Position numbers and translations under genes: made by a program. Shown here in pieces: positions 1 through 7,714 of a DNA stretch of 64,000 bases. Numbering within the stretch: the stretch's first letter is position 1; every line of letters starts with the position of its first letter. The stretch comes from CBDIDH01 sp965277595 (GTDB taxonomy: Bacteria; Planctomycetota; Planctomycetia; Isosphaerales; Isosphaeraceae): NCBI GenBank assembly GCA_965277595.1, contig CBDIDH010000002.1, positions 3,224,001-3,288,000 of the forward strand. The letters run 5' to 3'. The notes under the pieces are model-generated. The model saw only the letters and a list, made by a program, of their open reading frames with translations. It was not told the DNA's origin and made no database searches.

Positions 1-229
1 AGCGAATCATGTGTCGCGTGTACGCCTGCTTGCCTTCGATGCGGGAGCGGTTCTGCACCGCCTTGACCGGCTGGAAGCCCCGGTCACGGAGGATGTCCAC
101 CACTTCGATGGTGGGGACCATGCGGTATCGCCGGCTCATGCCGTGGTAGGGCGTGGCGGCGAAGACGCTCGGGCAGGCGCGGCGGAGAGTTTCATTGCTG
201 AGGATGGCGGGAAGGGTCGCTGTGGACAT
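1..229 (-). CDS. DUF932-like protein, N-terminal part (cut by window edge)
   Basis: Reading the minus strand from ATG at 229-227 gives 76 codons running off the left edge. The peptide is nearly collinear with the DUF932 protein of element B (59,716-60,519). Both contain a PSVFA-(A/S)-TPY block, the stretch RYRMVPTIEVVDILR, then RGFQPVKAVQ and RSRIEGKQAYTRHMIRF. DUF932 proteins are typical of phages and plasmids and have no settled biochemical role. The start is preceded by a GGGAG-type ribosome site. This is the most strongly conserved protein between the two elements and a good marker for the family. Only the N-terminal third is visible. Confidence 0.85.
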   Translation of the reverse strand, partial: MSTATLPAILSNETLRRACPSVFAATPYHGMSRRYRMVPTIEVVDILRDRGFQPVKAVQNRSRIEGKQAYTRHMIR

Positions 230-264
230 GGGTCTGCTCCCGTGAAATAGTGCTGTTGATGCCT

Positions 265-300
265 GAGTTCCCGGTGTGCAACGCACACTCGCGGGAATTC
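265..300. terminator. Hairpin between HNH gene and DUF932 gene
   Basis: Arms TTCCCG at 268-273 and CGGGAA at 292-297 enclose a second pair, GTGTG at 274-278 and CACAC at 284-288. This forms a two-part stem in the 204-bp gap between two minus-strand genes. There is no clear T-run, so it may be an attenuator, an operator or a factor-dependent terminator. Nothing else stands out in 230-433. Confidence 0.3.
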
Positions 301-433
301 AAAGGCGGCAACGGCGGCGGGAGCCGAGGTGTGGATAAAATCGAGCCGGAAGTCAGGGGAGAAATGACGGCTGCAAGGAGCCGTAGGCGGATGAAGCTGG
401 CATGCCACGACCTTGACGACGGCCAGGCTTTGA

Positions 434-799
434 TTACAGGCCGGTCGTCTTTCTATGCGGGTGGTCTGGGTGCCGCCAATCGGCCGTGTCTTTGCGGCCT
501 TTCCCTCTGTTGCAAGAGGTATCCAGGCATTGCAGGTTTTTGACGCTCAAGGCCAGCCACGGGTGGGTTGTCCGTGGTTTTATGTGGTCAACGCACAAGA
601 ATTCGCCGGGCGGCAATTGGTGCTTGTTCCTGCCACAGCATTCGCATCTGCCGTCATTGGCCTTCAAGGCTTTCATGCGCGCCGTATGCCATTCCCAGGA
701 TGACAGGAAAAATTCTTTGCCGGTCATGGGGTCGATGCCATGGCCGTTCTTGGCAATCCTCTGCGCCTCCACCTCGCTCATACCATGCAGCATGAGCAT
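434..799 (-). CDS. HNH endonuclease-like protein
   Basis: The 121-residue product has the HNH layout: a zinc-binding CECC pair, then the core CVDHIKPRTTHPWLAL with the catalytic His, the Asn-containing segment VKNLQCLDTSCNRGKG, and a closing KD-TADWR. It is a small stand-alone HNH nuclease as often carried by phages and mobile elements. DNA is the expected substrate, but target and role are unknown. The start at 799 was chosen because upstream codons overlap the better-supported 53-residue gene (811-972); ATGs at 793 and 781 are alternatives and no strong ribosome site decides. It is the last gene of the minus-strand set 1493-434. I see no counterpart in element B, so it is probably variable cargo. 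Confidence 0.8.
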   Translation of the reverse strand: MLMLHGMSEVEAQRIAKNGHGIDPMTGKEFFLSSWEWHTARMKALKANDGRCECCGRNKHQLPPGEFLCVDHIKPRTTHPWLALSVKNLQCLDTSCNRGKGRKDTADWRHPDHPHRKTTGL

Positions 800-810
800 G
801 ATCCGGCGAA

Positions 811-972
811 TCAGCGCCACACCTGCCACCACTTCCGGTGCGACGCCGCCAGGTGATGATTTGCGGCGCGTAGGTTCTCGTTCTGGAGTTCCAGATACGC
901 GATCCGCTCTTCCAGGTAGCGGGTGTAGAAGGGGACTGGGGTATCGACGGGCGCCGGGAATTGGAGGATCAC
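811..972 (-). CDS. Small coiled-coil protein (53 residues)
   Basis: A GTG at 972-970 overlaps the TGA of the upstream gene (GTGA overlap) and opens a 53-residue frame. The protein has a proline-rich start, then a short heptad-like helix (YLEERIAYLELQNENLRAAN), and ends in KWWQVWR. The 4-nt overlap implies translational coupling with the 174-residue gene. Tryptophans and basic residues at the end suggest a DNA or membrane contact, but this is only inference. No family recognised. Confidence 0.6.
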   Translation of the reverse strand: MILQFPAPVDTPVPFYTRYLEERIAYLELQNENLRAANHHLAASHRKWWQVWR

Positions 973-1493
973 CGACTCCGCCCTTCCCGCCCCTTCGCCA
1001 GCCCTTCCGCCACGCCCAGCGCGTCCCGGATGTTGGCGACGGTGTGCGTCCTGTCCTCGCGCGTCCAGACTTTGACCCGAGGCTGATACGTGAACTTGAC
1101 GTGCTCGGGCTGGCCCAGCGCTTCGAGGATGTCCTTCTCGGCCCGGCTGGGGATGCGGTTCTCGGCGAATTGGATCGCTGAAACCGTATCATCCTCCGAA
1201 CGCAGCACGCGGATGCCCTGGCCCTCGGAACGGCGGCTCACCACCATCAACCCTTCCGGCACCGGCAGGAAAGCGGGGCGATCAGCCTGGACGGCCTGGG
1301 CGTGCCTGACGGGCTCGCGTTCGGGCGCGTTGACGACTTCCGGGGCAGGGGGCGGCTGCTCGGCGTGGGGCGTGTCGGTCAGCGACTTGAGGTGGCGGGA
1401 TTCGAGGATGGATTTGAAGGCGGGCGTTTCGCCCAGGGTGGTGAGAGGTTCGAGCTTGCGCGCGCGTTCGCGGCGAGTGTCTAAAGTTGTCAT
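969..1493 (-). CDS. Conserved element protein, 174 residues
   Basis: Function unknown. The C-terminal half is clearly related to the 202-residue protein of element B (58,393-59,001): both contain the block F-A-E-(N/D)-R-x-P-(S/T)-RAEKDILEAL followed by a strand pattern ending in a tryptophan (VW-TRE in A, QWERY in B). The N-terminal half is a low-complexity, Pro/Ala/Glu-rich linker in both. ATG at 1493 was chosen because GGAGGG lies just upstream and the codons before it look non-coding. It is the first gene of the minus-strand set, transcribed away from the 370-residue gene across a shared promoter region. The same divergent arrangement exists in element B. Confidence 0.75.
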   Translation of the reverse strand: MTTLDTRRERARKLEPLTTLGETPAFKSILESRHLKSLTDTPHAEQPPPAPEVVNAPEREPVRHAQAVQADRPAFLPVPEGLMVVSRRSEGQGIRVLRSEDDTVSAIQFAENRIPSRAEKDILEALGQPEHVKFTYQPRVKVWTREDRTHTVANIRDALGVAEGLAKGREGRSR

Positions 1494-1842
1494 GCGGCCC
1501 TCCGTGGCTTTGGTGGCGGGAGCCAGGTACTGCCCCTGGCGTCTCCAGGTTATGAGCCTGGCAAGGTCTGCTCCTCCATCCCGCTGCCTCACCGTTAGCG
1601 CATCCCTGCGGCTCGGTCAACCGGATATGGGGTAAAGGATTGCCGCCATCAACAAAAACGTTCCGTCCGGGTGGGCCGGGGCGGTGCACGACCGTGGAAG
1701 GGATGACTGGTTCGATGGCGGTATGTCTTCTCCGATCCGTTCCGGAATTGTGAGGCGCGCACAATTATCAGGCGATCCTCCCAAGGTGTTCCCTTGTCTC
1801 AGCTTTCGTCGTGCTGGTAGAACTAATGATCGGAGGTGACTA
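1494..1842. promoter_or_regulatory. Divergent promoter region of element A
   Basis: A 349-bp gap separates the minus-strand set (174 residues, 53 residues, HNH, and perhaps DUF932) from the plus-strand genes starting at 1843. It contains a perfect inverted repeat at 1746-1766. I see no gene in it. Confidence 0.5.
1746..1766. promoter_or_regulatory. Perfect 7-bp inverted repeat, operator-like
   Basis: AATTGTG at 1746-1752 and CACAATT at 1760-1766 flank a 7-bp centre. This is the half-site pattern of LacI-type operators, placed 77 bp upstream of the ATG at 1843 in a divergent promoter region. No lacI-like gene is visible, so the binding protein is unknown; a product of this element could be the ligand. 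The symmetry is direct observation; the operator role is inference. Confidence 0.45.
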
Positions 1843-2955
1843 ATGCAGGGCGACTTCATGAGGCTCAGGTCGGAAATTGTAGCGAAACTCGCTAAGGGCG
1901 GTGATTGGGATAGAACGGCGGCCGGATCAAGGACCGAGTTCGAGGATTGGGCGCGGAATAGGCGTAACCCACCGGTCCGTTTCCGCGAGCACAACTGGAC
2001 GCCGTTGAAGCACGGACTTCCCGTCCCGCGGCAACTGGTGGAGGCATTCTCGGAATTCATCAGCACCGATCTGAAGATCGGGCGCTATCCTGTCTCTTGC
2101 ATCGCCGAGTCCTCTGATCCTCCCAATAAGGAACACGCCAAACCCCCTCGAATCAGCCTGCTGAAAAAGCCCTGGCGGGTCGGATGGCTCATCCTCCTTG
2201 CCGCGCTGAAGGAAGATCCTACACTCCCGGAAGAAGCGTATTGCCGGGGAGAGGAGGACGTCAGAGACGCAGCAAAGATGGTGATGCTTTCGGTCGCCGG
2301 TCGAGCCGATAGCAAGCTTTCGGGGCGGACCGCGATGGCGTTGGCCGAGCGCATCATGGAGAGGACGCTGGACGAATATGCGGCGCTCCTCTTCAAGCTG
2401 TGGAAGGCGAGCGAGGACACCGTCATCTTCACGATGGATCGCGGGGAACGTCTGGGCGTGACCGTGGCCGCACCCGTCACCGAGGGATTTCATCGCAGAT
2501 TCCGCTCCGGGCAGGCGGAGGATATGGACATCACCGAAGCCGATGTCGTTTCCAGGAGCAAATTCGTCTTGCACGCGGCGGCGGCGGAGAACCGCAACCT
2601 TGACGTGCGGAAAGCTAAAGGCGAGAGGGCTGGCCTGCTGGCACGCACGGTCCTTCACCAATTCGCCGCCACCTTCGTCCCGCTCGACCCGTTCAATGAT
2701 TTTTTCACGGCCCTCCACCTGATCTCATTCGCTGGCAACGAGGAATCCAGGGCGCGCCTCGAGTCCTATCACTACAAGAAGGTCGGCGCAAAAACGCCAG
2801 TGACCGGCAAAGAAATCATGGAATTTAGATCTCCAACTCGTGATGTCCCTGACGACGAGTATATGAAGGGATGGCCGCCGTATCTGGCCATGTTCGCCGT
2901 TCTCATGATTTTTCAGCATGCAATGAGCGAGCAGCAGATTTTCATGGGCGAATGA
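1843..2955 (+). CDS. Conserved element protein, 370 residues (possibly GNAT-like)
   Basis: GGAGGTGA sits 5 nt before the ATG. By eye this protein aligns distantly with the 368-residue protein in the same slot of element B (57,042-58,148). Shared points are an N-terminal W-containing helical part; a strand motif RGERLGVTVAAPV (A) versus EGRVLGNTVVLPL (B); an IT-x-x-D-(V/L)-x-x-RS segment about 30 residues later; and a late Y/C-x-x-(V/M)-G-x-x-x-x-x-TGKE / TEKG-type motif. The strand-LG-x-TV-x-P and late VG/MG-x motifs resemble the order of elements in GNAT acyltransferases, but this is a weak inference. It stands alone before the ParB gene, transcribed away from the minus-strand set. Confidence 0.65.
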   Translation: MQGDFMRLRSEIVAKLAKGGDWDRTAAGSRTEFEDWARNRRNPPVRFREHNWTPLKHGLPVPRQLVEAFSEFISTDLKIGRYPVSCIAESSDPPNKEHAKPPRISLLKKPWRVGWLILLAALKEDPTLPEEAYCRGEEDVRDAAKMVMLSVAGRADSKLSGRTAMALAERIMERTLDEYAALLFKLWKASEDTVIFTMDRGERLGVTVAAPVTEGFHRRFRSGQAEDMDITEADVVSRSKFVLHAAAAENRNLDVRKAKGERAGLLARTVLHQFAATFVPLDPFNDFFTALHLISFAGNEESRARLESYHYKKVGAKTPVTGKEIMEFRSPTRDVPDDEYMKGWPPYLAMFAVLMIFQHAMSEQQIFMGE

Positions 2956-3061
2956 TGTAGTCGAAGCAAATCTTACCTCGCCTCCCATCTAGATCAGCAC
3001 CGTGCTCTGTCCGGAGTCCCGTTCGTTCCTCGCGCCGACGTGCGAGCCCAGGAGGCACACC

Positions 3062-3157
3062 ATATCCAACACCGCCATCCTCGTCCCCGATCAGTCGCTG
3101 ATTGGCAGCAAGTGTGTCCAGGTCGACCCGCTCAAGGTCATCCCGGCGCTTTCCTGA
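3062..3157 (+). CDS. Possible 31-residue peptide with an ATA start
   Basis: A strong AGGAGG at 3050-3055 stands 6 nt before an ATA codon that opens a 31-codon frame (begins ISNTAILVPDQSLIGSK, ends at TGA 3155-3157). No ATG, GTG or TTG lies in frame nearby. The peptide composition looks coding. Either ATA is used as a rare start, or an ATG was mutated and this is a decaying gene. It lies between the 370-residue gene and parB; the rest of 2956-3218 shows nothing else. Confidence 0.3.
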   Translation: MSNTAILVPDQSLIGSKCVQVDPLKVIPALS

Positions 3158-3218
3158 CCGGAATGTCAGCGTTCCCGCCCCACGACTTCGCCCCATCCTG
3201 TGAACCCCTGGAGGCCCG

Positions 3219-4061
3219 ATGGAAATCATCGACGTCGAACTCGGCATCGTGAAGGAAGGCGACAACCCCCGCCAGGACTACGGCACCGACGTCGACGAAC
3301 TGAATCTCGGCAACAGCCTGCTCAAGCGGCAGGACTACCCGATTTTGATCCGCGTCCACCCGACGCTCTCCGGCTTCTTCCAGATCGTTGACGGCCACAG
3401 GCGCGCCCGCGCCGCCAGGCGTGTGCTACTGAAGACGCTCAAGGCCATGGTGGTCGCCGGGGAGCTGACCGAGGCCGAAATCCGCCTCATCATGCTCCGC
3501 ACCGACCTGCACAAGAAGAAATTGAGCGAGTGGGAGCGCTACAGGCTGGTCAAGGAGATCGAGGCGGCCCATCCGGGCATCACCCGCAAGGCGCTGGGCG
3601 AACTGGTGGAGCTGAACGGCCCGGTCATCACTCAGATACTGACCGAAGGGGTTGCCGAGGTCGAGGAGGCGTTCAGGGAAGGCCGGATCGGCCTCGCCAA
3701 GCGGTACGAGCTGGCCAAGAAGACGCCCGAACAGCAGAGCGCTCAACTGGCTGCGGCGCTGGCCGGAGCGAGCCGAGCGGAGCTTGCCAACGGGGGAGGC
3801 AAGCCGAAGCGCAAACCCACCGACGCCGACACCAAGAAGACCGATTCGGTGAAGATCGTCCTCGGCGGCGTGACCATCACGCTCAAGGGCGAGGGGCTCA
3901 ACCTCACCACCGTCGCCAGATTGCTCATGGACGCGGGCCGTGAGGCGAACGCCGGGGTCAAGGAAGGCCAGGCCGCGTCCACGTTCGCCCGGCTGATGGC
4001 CGACCGCGCCAGGAAGGCGGCGGAGGCCAAGGCCGCTGAAGCGCAGGCTGCGGGGAGCTGA
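3219..4061 (+). CDS. ParB-like protein (element A)
   Basis: The 280-residue protein starts after GGAGGCCCG. Residues 1-70 form a ParB/Srx-type domain with an NPRQDYG segment and the nucleotide-binding box VDGHRRARAAR near residues 58-68. A helix-turn-helix region follows (ITRKALGELVELNGPVI, about 125-141), then a Lys/Ala-rich linker and a C-terminal helical part. Family members bind DNA and CTP for plasmid partition or act as nucleases or transcription factors. No ParA ATPase is next to it, so partition alone is not supported. Element B has a ParB-like gene (54,925-55,716) in the same position relative to the coupling ATPase. The 189-bp gap to the ATPase gene has no visible gene. Confidence 0.75.
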   Translation: MEIIDVELGIVKEGDNPRQDYGTDVDELNLGNSLLKRQDYPILIRVHPTLSGFFQIVDGHRRARAARRVLLKTLKAMVVAGELTEAEIRLIMLRTDLHKKKLSEWERYRLVKEIEAAHPGITRKALGELVELNGPVITQILTEGVAEVEEAFREGRIGLAKRYELAKKTPEQQSAQLAAALAGASRAELANGGGKPKRKPTDADTKKTDSVKIVLGGVTITLKGEGLNLTTVARLLMDAGREANAGVKEGQAASTFARLMADRARKAAEAKAAEAQAAGS

Positions 4062-4250
4062 CGCCGGGGTCGCGGATAACTGGCCAGCCTACCGCGTTTT
4101 GATCCCGACACCCAGCCAAAGGCCATGCAGTGTCGTGAGGGCTTTCAACCTCCGGTAACGCCCCGGCGGGCGCTGCGTACAGATTTGCCGTCGGTACACA
4201 TCAATATGCACCCCATCAGACCTGCCCGGCAGGTCAAGGAGTTTCGCTCC

Positions 4251-5843
4251 ATGCGCCTGATGATCAAGGTTTACCTCGTCATCTACGCCTTCCTGCTCCT
4301 GCTCGCCTTCACCGCCGACGCGAGCGTCAAGACCGACGACTTCGCCACCTGGGCCGTGGCTTCGGCCATCTTGTTTCCCCCTGTTTTTTTGCCTTTCGCG
4401 CTCTGGCGGCTGGTGTTCGGGCGTAAGGGCGACCCCCTGGACAGAAATCTATTCCCCTGGCCCGGCACGAAGGACTCTTTCCGCGTACGCGACCTCAATC
4501 AATCGGTTTTCGTGTACGGAAAAACAGGATCCGGCAAGTCCAGCGGAAGCGGACTGGGATTGATGCGCGGGATTCTCAAGGTCGGCTCTGGCGTGCTGTT
4601 CCTGTGCTCCAAGCCCGAGGACAGGAAGTGGATCACCGACCGGGCGAGGGAGGCGGGCCGGTCAAGGGACCTGATCATCGTCGCCCATGACACGGACAGG
4701 AAGATCGACGCCGTGGACTTCCAGATGAAGGCCGGGGCCGACGCCCGCCAGCTCACCGATTTCATGGTCACGATGAAGGAGATGCAGACCAGGGGCAAGG
4801 GGAAGGGCGGCTCCAACGACCAGTTCTGGGAGCTGAGCGAGGCCGACGAATTCCTCTTCTCCATCGAGCCGCTGCGGCTGGCGCTGGGCAGGGTGACGGT
4901 CCACGAAATCAGGCTGTTCATCGCCACGTCGCCGAAATCGGCCGAGTGCTTCCTGGCGGGAAAGGACGACGAACGCGGCGTCGGCAAGGCTTACCGCGGC
5001 AGCTTCCACTGCCGGGTCATGGCCACGGCCAGTGCCAACGCCAGGACGGAGATCGAGAAGCACGACTTCGCTTCTGCGGCCACGTACTGGAACTCGCACT
5101 ACGCCAACCTCGACTCGAAACCCAGGTCGAGTGTCGAGGCTGGCATGATGAATACTTTAAATGTTTTTTCGATGGGCATGGTGCGCTCCAAGCTCAGCGA
5201 CGGGACGAACGTCACGCCCGCCGACCTGGAGCGCGGGCGGATCATCGTGGTGGATTACCCCGTCTCGACCTGGGGCGCCACGGGCAAGGCGATCATGGGG
5301 TGCTGGAAGTACATCACCGAGAAGCACGTCCTGCGGAGGAAATACAGGCCCGGCCAGCCGCCGATCGTCATCTATTCGGACGAGGCCCAGAACCTCCTGA
5401 CCGAGTTCGACTCCAAGTATATCGACGAGTGCAGGTCACACGGCGGCAGCCTCGTTTTCCTCAGCCAATCCCTGTCGAACTACAAGATGGCGCTCGGCGA
5501 GGACGCCGCCAAGGCGCTCTGCGGCCAGGCCGGTCACAGCATCTTCCACGTCGTGGACTCTTACACCGCGGCTTATGCGTCGGAGATGGTCGGGAAGGCC
5601 ATGCAGTGGAAAACCGGGGGCAGCCGAGGCGCCCCGAGAGACCTGCTTGACTCCATGCTCGGCGTCGGGGAGTGGAACGGCAACATCAATGAGGACATGC
5701 GTGCATTAATCGAACCGAGAGAATTCCAGCTCGGACGAACCGGCGGGAAATTACACGGGCTGGTGGTCGATTCATGGGTGATCAGGAATTCATGCTTTGC
5801 TAACGGCAGTACCGCGATCCGAGTCCCCTGGAGTCAACGCTGA
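4251..5843 (+). CDS. VirD4/TraG-like coupling ATPase, membrane-anchored
   Basis: The 530-residue ATPase starts at ATG 4251, preceded by AAGGAG. Residues 1-60 hold two transmembrane helices (MIKVYLVIYAFLLLLAF; a second around VASAILFPPVFLPFALW). A Walker A motif GKTGSGKSSGSG lies near residue 92 and a Walker B IVIYSDEAQNLL near residue 380, followed by a TraG-type SQS sensor (FLSQSLSNYK). Type IV coupling proteins are inner-membrane hexameric ATPases that select DNA or protein substrates for transfer. No VirB channel genes are near. The counterpart in element B (53,167-54,603) lacks the membrane part, which is encoded there by a separate overlapping small gene. The membrane-protein gene follows with a 1-nt overlap. 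Confidence 0.85.
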   Translation: MRLMIKVYLVIYAFLLLLAFTADASVKTDDFATWAVASAILFPPVFLPFALWRLVFGRKGDPLDRNLFPWPGTKDSFRVRDLNQSVFVYGKTGSGKSSGSGLGLMRGILKVGSGVLFLCSKPEDRKWITDRAREAGRSRDLIIVAHDTDRKIDAVDFQMKAGADARQLTDFMVTMKEMQTRGKGKGGSNDQFWELSEADEFLFSIEPLRLALGRVTVHEIRLFIATSPKSAECFLAGKDDERGVGKAYRGSFHCRVMATASANARTEIEKHDFASAATYWNSHYANLDSKPRSSVEAGMMNTLNVFSMGMVRSKLSDGTNVTPADLERGRIIVVDYPVSTWGATGKAIMGCWKYITEKHVLRRKYRPGQPPIVIYSDEAQNLLTEFDSKYIDECRSHGGSLVFLSQSLSNYKMALGEDAAKALCGQAGHSIFHVVDSYTAAYASEMVGKAMQWKTGGSRGAPRDLLDSMLGVGEWNGNINEDMRALIEPREFQLGRTGGKLHGLVVDSWVIRNSCFANGSTAIRVPWSQR

Positions 5844-6409
5844 TGGGGAAGAATCAGGAGCGGCCCAAAGACATCGAAACGCCCTCCTTCGGCACGATGC
5901 TCAACTGGCTGTGGCTGGGAGACGGCGGCCTCTGCATGGTGCTGTATCCGCTCACCCGCTGGCGCGTCGGGAAGCGCGGGTGGGGGTGGATCGGCCTGGC
6001 CGGCATCGCCGTCATGTATTTTTGGTGCGGTTTCCGGCCGTGCCCCGAAGTCGCCCCCTTTTTCATCTTCGTCTGGTTCCCGATGCTGCTGCTCAACAGG
6101 CTCGTGACGCTGTTCGGCGGAAAACAGATCGGCAAATACGAAGGCGACTGCTGGGCCAGGGTGTTCCTGCCGTTCGTCGGCGAGCAGACGGCGAAGCTGG
6201 TCCTTGAGCCCGCCCTGGCCTACGGCATCGCCCAGGCCGTGGCCACCGTGTCGGTCGGGCTGGGCGAGCTGTTCACGCTCTCCGCCGGGGCCATGTTCTT
6301 CCGTCAGGCGGTCATGATGCTCATCCGCAAAAACCAGGATGACACCGAGGCCGACGGGCGGATCGAGATGGCTCAGCGGGCCGAACGCATGCGTAAGAGG
6401 GGGTGGTGA
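5843..6409 (+). CDS. Membrane protein paired with the coupling ATPase
   Basis: The ATG overlaps the ATPase stop (TGATG), implying coupled translation. The 188-residue product has three or four hydrophobic helices (for example GWIGLAGIAVMYFW and APFFIFVWFPMLLLNRLV) and a charged C-terminal tail ending RMRKRGW. It matches the 174-residue protein of element B (52,625-53,149) in position, length and a common pattern: an (R/L)-LEPALA / LEVPALLGAG stretch, then a (A/S)-T-V helix, GLGELF / ALGDFV, and a final helix with R-x-x-(V/M)-M. Position suggests a partner of the ATPase, perhaps a VirB10- or TraJ-like inner-membrane element, but no family is recognised. Confidence 0.7.
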   Translation: MGKNQERPKDIETPSFGTMLNWLWLGDGGLCMVLYPLTRWRVGKRGWGWIGLAGIAVMYFWCGFRPCPEVAPFFIFVWFPMLLLNRLVTLFGGKQIGKYEGDCWARVFLPFVGEQTAKLVLEPALAYGIAQAVATVSVGLGELFTLSAGAMFFRQAVMMLIRKNQDDTEADGRIEMAQRAERMRKRGW

Positions 6410-6410
6410 C

Positions 6411-6725
6411 ATGGGATTCTTTTCCGACATGGCCGCGCAGGTCAGGCAGCGGCTGAACCCGATGACGATCGCGGCGGAGGCGTTCGAGACGGTCACCGAC
6501 CGCGTGGTCCCCCAGGGCGCGGCGGAGATCGCCCAGGCGCTCAACCTCGGCCACGGGTACGTGCCCTACGGGCCGGGGCAGGAGCCGCTGCCGGTCGAGC
6601 CGGTGGACCCGGCCTCTCTCGGGCAGCTCACGCCCACGCCGTCAACCCAGGATCAGTACGAGGCGCAACTGTCGATGTACGCCGCGCAGGGCGGCAATAC
6701 CCAGAGCAAGGGAATCGAGCGATAA
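6411..6725 (+). CDS. Tail-bearing small protein (104 residues)
   Basis: The start ATG at 6411 follows the preceding TGA by 1 nt. The N-terminal part (AAEAFETVTDRVVPQGAAEI then a GYVPYGPGQ-EPLPVEP segment) matches the 182-residue protein of element B (51,831-52,379: AKEAFSYLTNVVIPHGADEI, then GYWPGQG-RGNAPIEP). It ends in the shared tail YEAQLSMYAAQ-GGNTQSK-GIER. The middle is Pro/Thr-rich and probably disordered. It lies between the membrane protein and the zinc-ribbon protein, as in B. A role as substrate or adaptor of the ATPase is inference; no known family. Confidence 0.75.
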   Translation: MGFFSDMAAQVRQRLNPMTIAAEAFETVTDRVVPQGAAEIAQALNLGHGYVPYGPGQEPLPVEPVDPASLGQLTPTPSTQDQYEAQLSMYAAQGGNTQSKGIER

Positions 6726-6738
6726 GGAGAACCGCAAC

Positions 6739-7710
6739 ATGAGCGATTTCCTCGGGATCAACACCAACGACACTCCACCCATTGCCGATCCGCTGGCGCA
6801 ACTGTACTCACCCATTGCCGATCCGCTGGCGCAACTGTACTCCAGCCCGGCCGGCAACGTCAAATTGACCTGGAGGCAGACGCCCATCGGGCAGTTCTTC
6901 GTAAAGCTCGGCTGGGGGTGTCTGTGCTCGGTGCTGATCGGCTGCGTCAAGGGGATGCCTTTCATCATTAAGGGCATCCGCTGGGCCTGCCACATCACCC
7001 TCCTGGTGCTCGGCATGCCGGACGGCGCGGAGAAGCTGGCCGACAAGATCAAACCCCTGGCCGACCAGGGACGGGTGTTCGTCAGGGAGCAGTCGGCCAA
7101 GCCGGAAGGCGGCTTCCTCCACAGGACGCTGGATTCGGCCAAGCGCAAGGTCGCGTCGGAGGCGGTCAAGCATACGGTCACGACCGTCACCGACACCGCC
7201 GCCGAGAAGCTGGCGCCGGTCAGGGAAAAGGCGGAGGCGGTCGTCGATACGGGCAAGGCTGCGGCCCAAAAGCTGGGCGACGCGGTCGAGAGGTTGGGTC
7301 TGCCGCCGAAACACTCCCCTCCGCCGGTCCTGTCCAAACAGGCGCTCGACGGCCTGCGAAAGCCTTCCGGGATGGGAGGGACGTTCGGGCGGTTCTCCGC
7401 CGGGATTTCCGAATATGCCCTGGCGCAGGCGCGGGACCGACTGATGGCCCGCGCCGCCGCCGTCCAGGTCGAGATTAAACCCGAATGGTCGCCCGAGCGG
7501 CTCGATTACGAGGTGAACAAGGCCGAGGACGCAAAATGGCCGACATTGTACAACGCGCAGTGCCCGAACTGCCGCAACCCGATGTTCGTCAAACCCTCGC
7601 AGAAAAAGAAGCAGGCGCATTGCCTGCGCTGCCGCAAGCCCGTCTCCCTGGGCAGGGCGCTGGCGTGCGGCACCCCACCCAGGCCACGGACCGGGCTTCC
7701 TTTACGGTGA
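6739..7710 (+). CDS. Membrane/helical protein with C-terminal zinc ribbon (323 residues)
   Basis: AAGGAG lies 10 nt before the ATG. Order of parts: a short N-terminal segment with an exact-frame 11-residue duplication (PIADPLAQLYS twice, residues 14-35); a hydrophobic stretch about residues 55-95; a long Ala/Lys/Glu-rich amphipathic helix region (about 125-195); and a C-terminal zinc ribbon CPNCRNPMF...HCLRCRKPV. The element B protein at 50,776-51,552 has the same architecture (membrane segment, coiled coil, CPYCGQPM...CPRCQ ribbon) with little sequence identity in the helix. Not a recognised family. The design suggests a membrane-tethered rod carrying a zinc finger that could touch DNA or the ATPase. 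Confidence 0.7.
   Translation: MSDFLGINTNDTPPIADPLAQLYSPIADPLAQLYSSPAGNVKLTWRQTPIGQFFVKLGWGCLCSVLIGCVKGMPFIIKGIRWACHITLLVLGMPDGAEKLADKIKPLADQGRVFVREQSAKPEGGFLHRTLDSAKRKVASEAVKHTVTTVTDTAAEKLAPVREKAEAVVDTGKAAAQKLGDAVERLGLPPKHSPPPVLSKQALDGLRKPSGMGGTFGRFSAGISEYALAQARDRLMARAAAVQVEIKPEWSPERLDYEVNKAEDAKWPTLYNAQCPNCRNPMFVKPSQKKKQAHCLRCRKPVSLGRALACGTPPRPRTGLPLR
6778..6843 (+). repeat. 33-bp in-frame tandem duplication
   Basis: Two 33-bp units (6778-6810 and 6811-6843) differ at one third-codon position and encode PIADPLAQLYS twice. Near identity indicates a recent slippage or duplication. It lies in the N-terminal segment of the zinc-ribbon protein. Confidence 0.9.
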
Positions 7711-7714
7711 GGTC

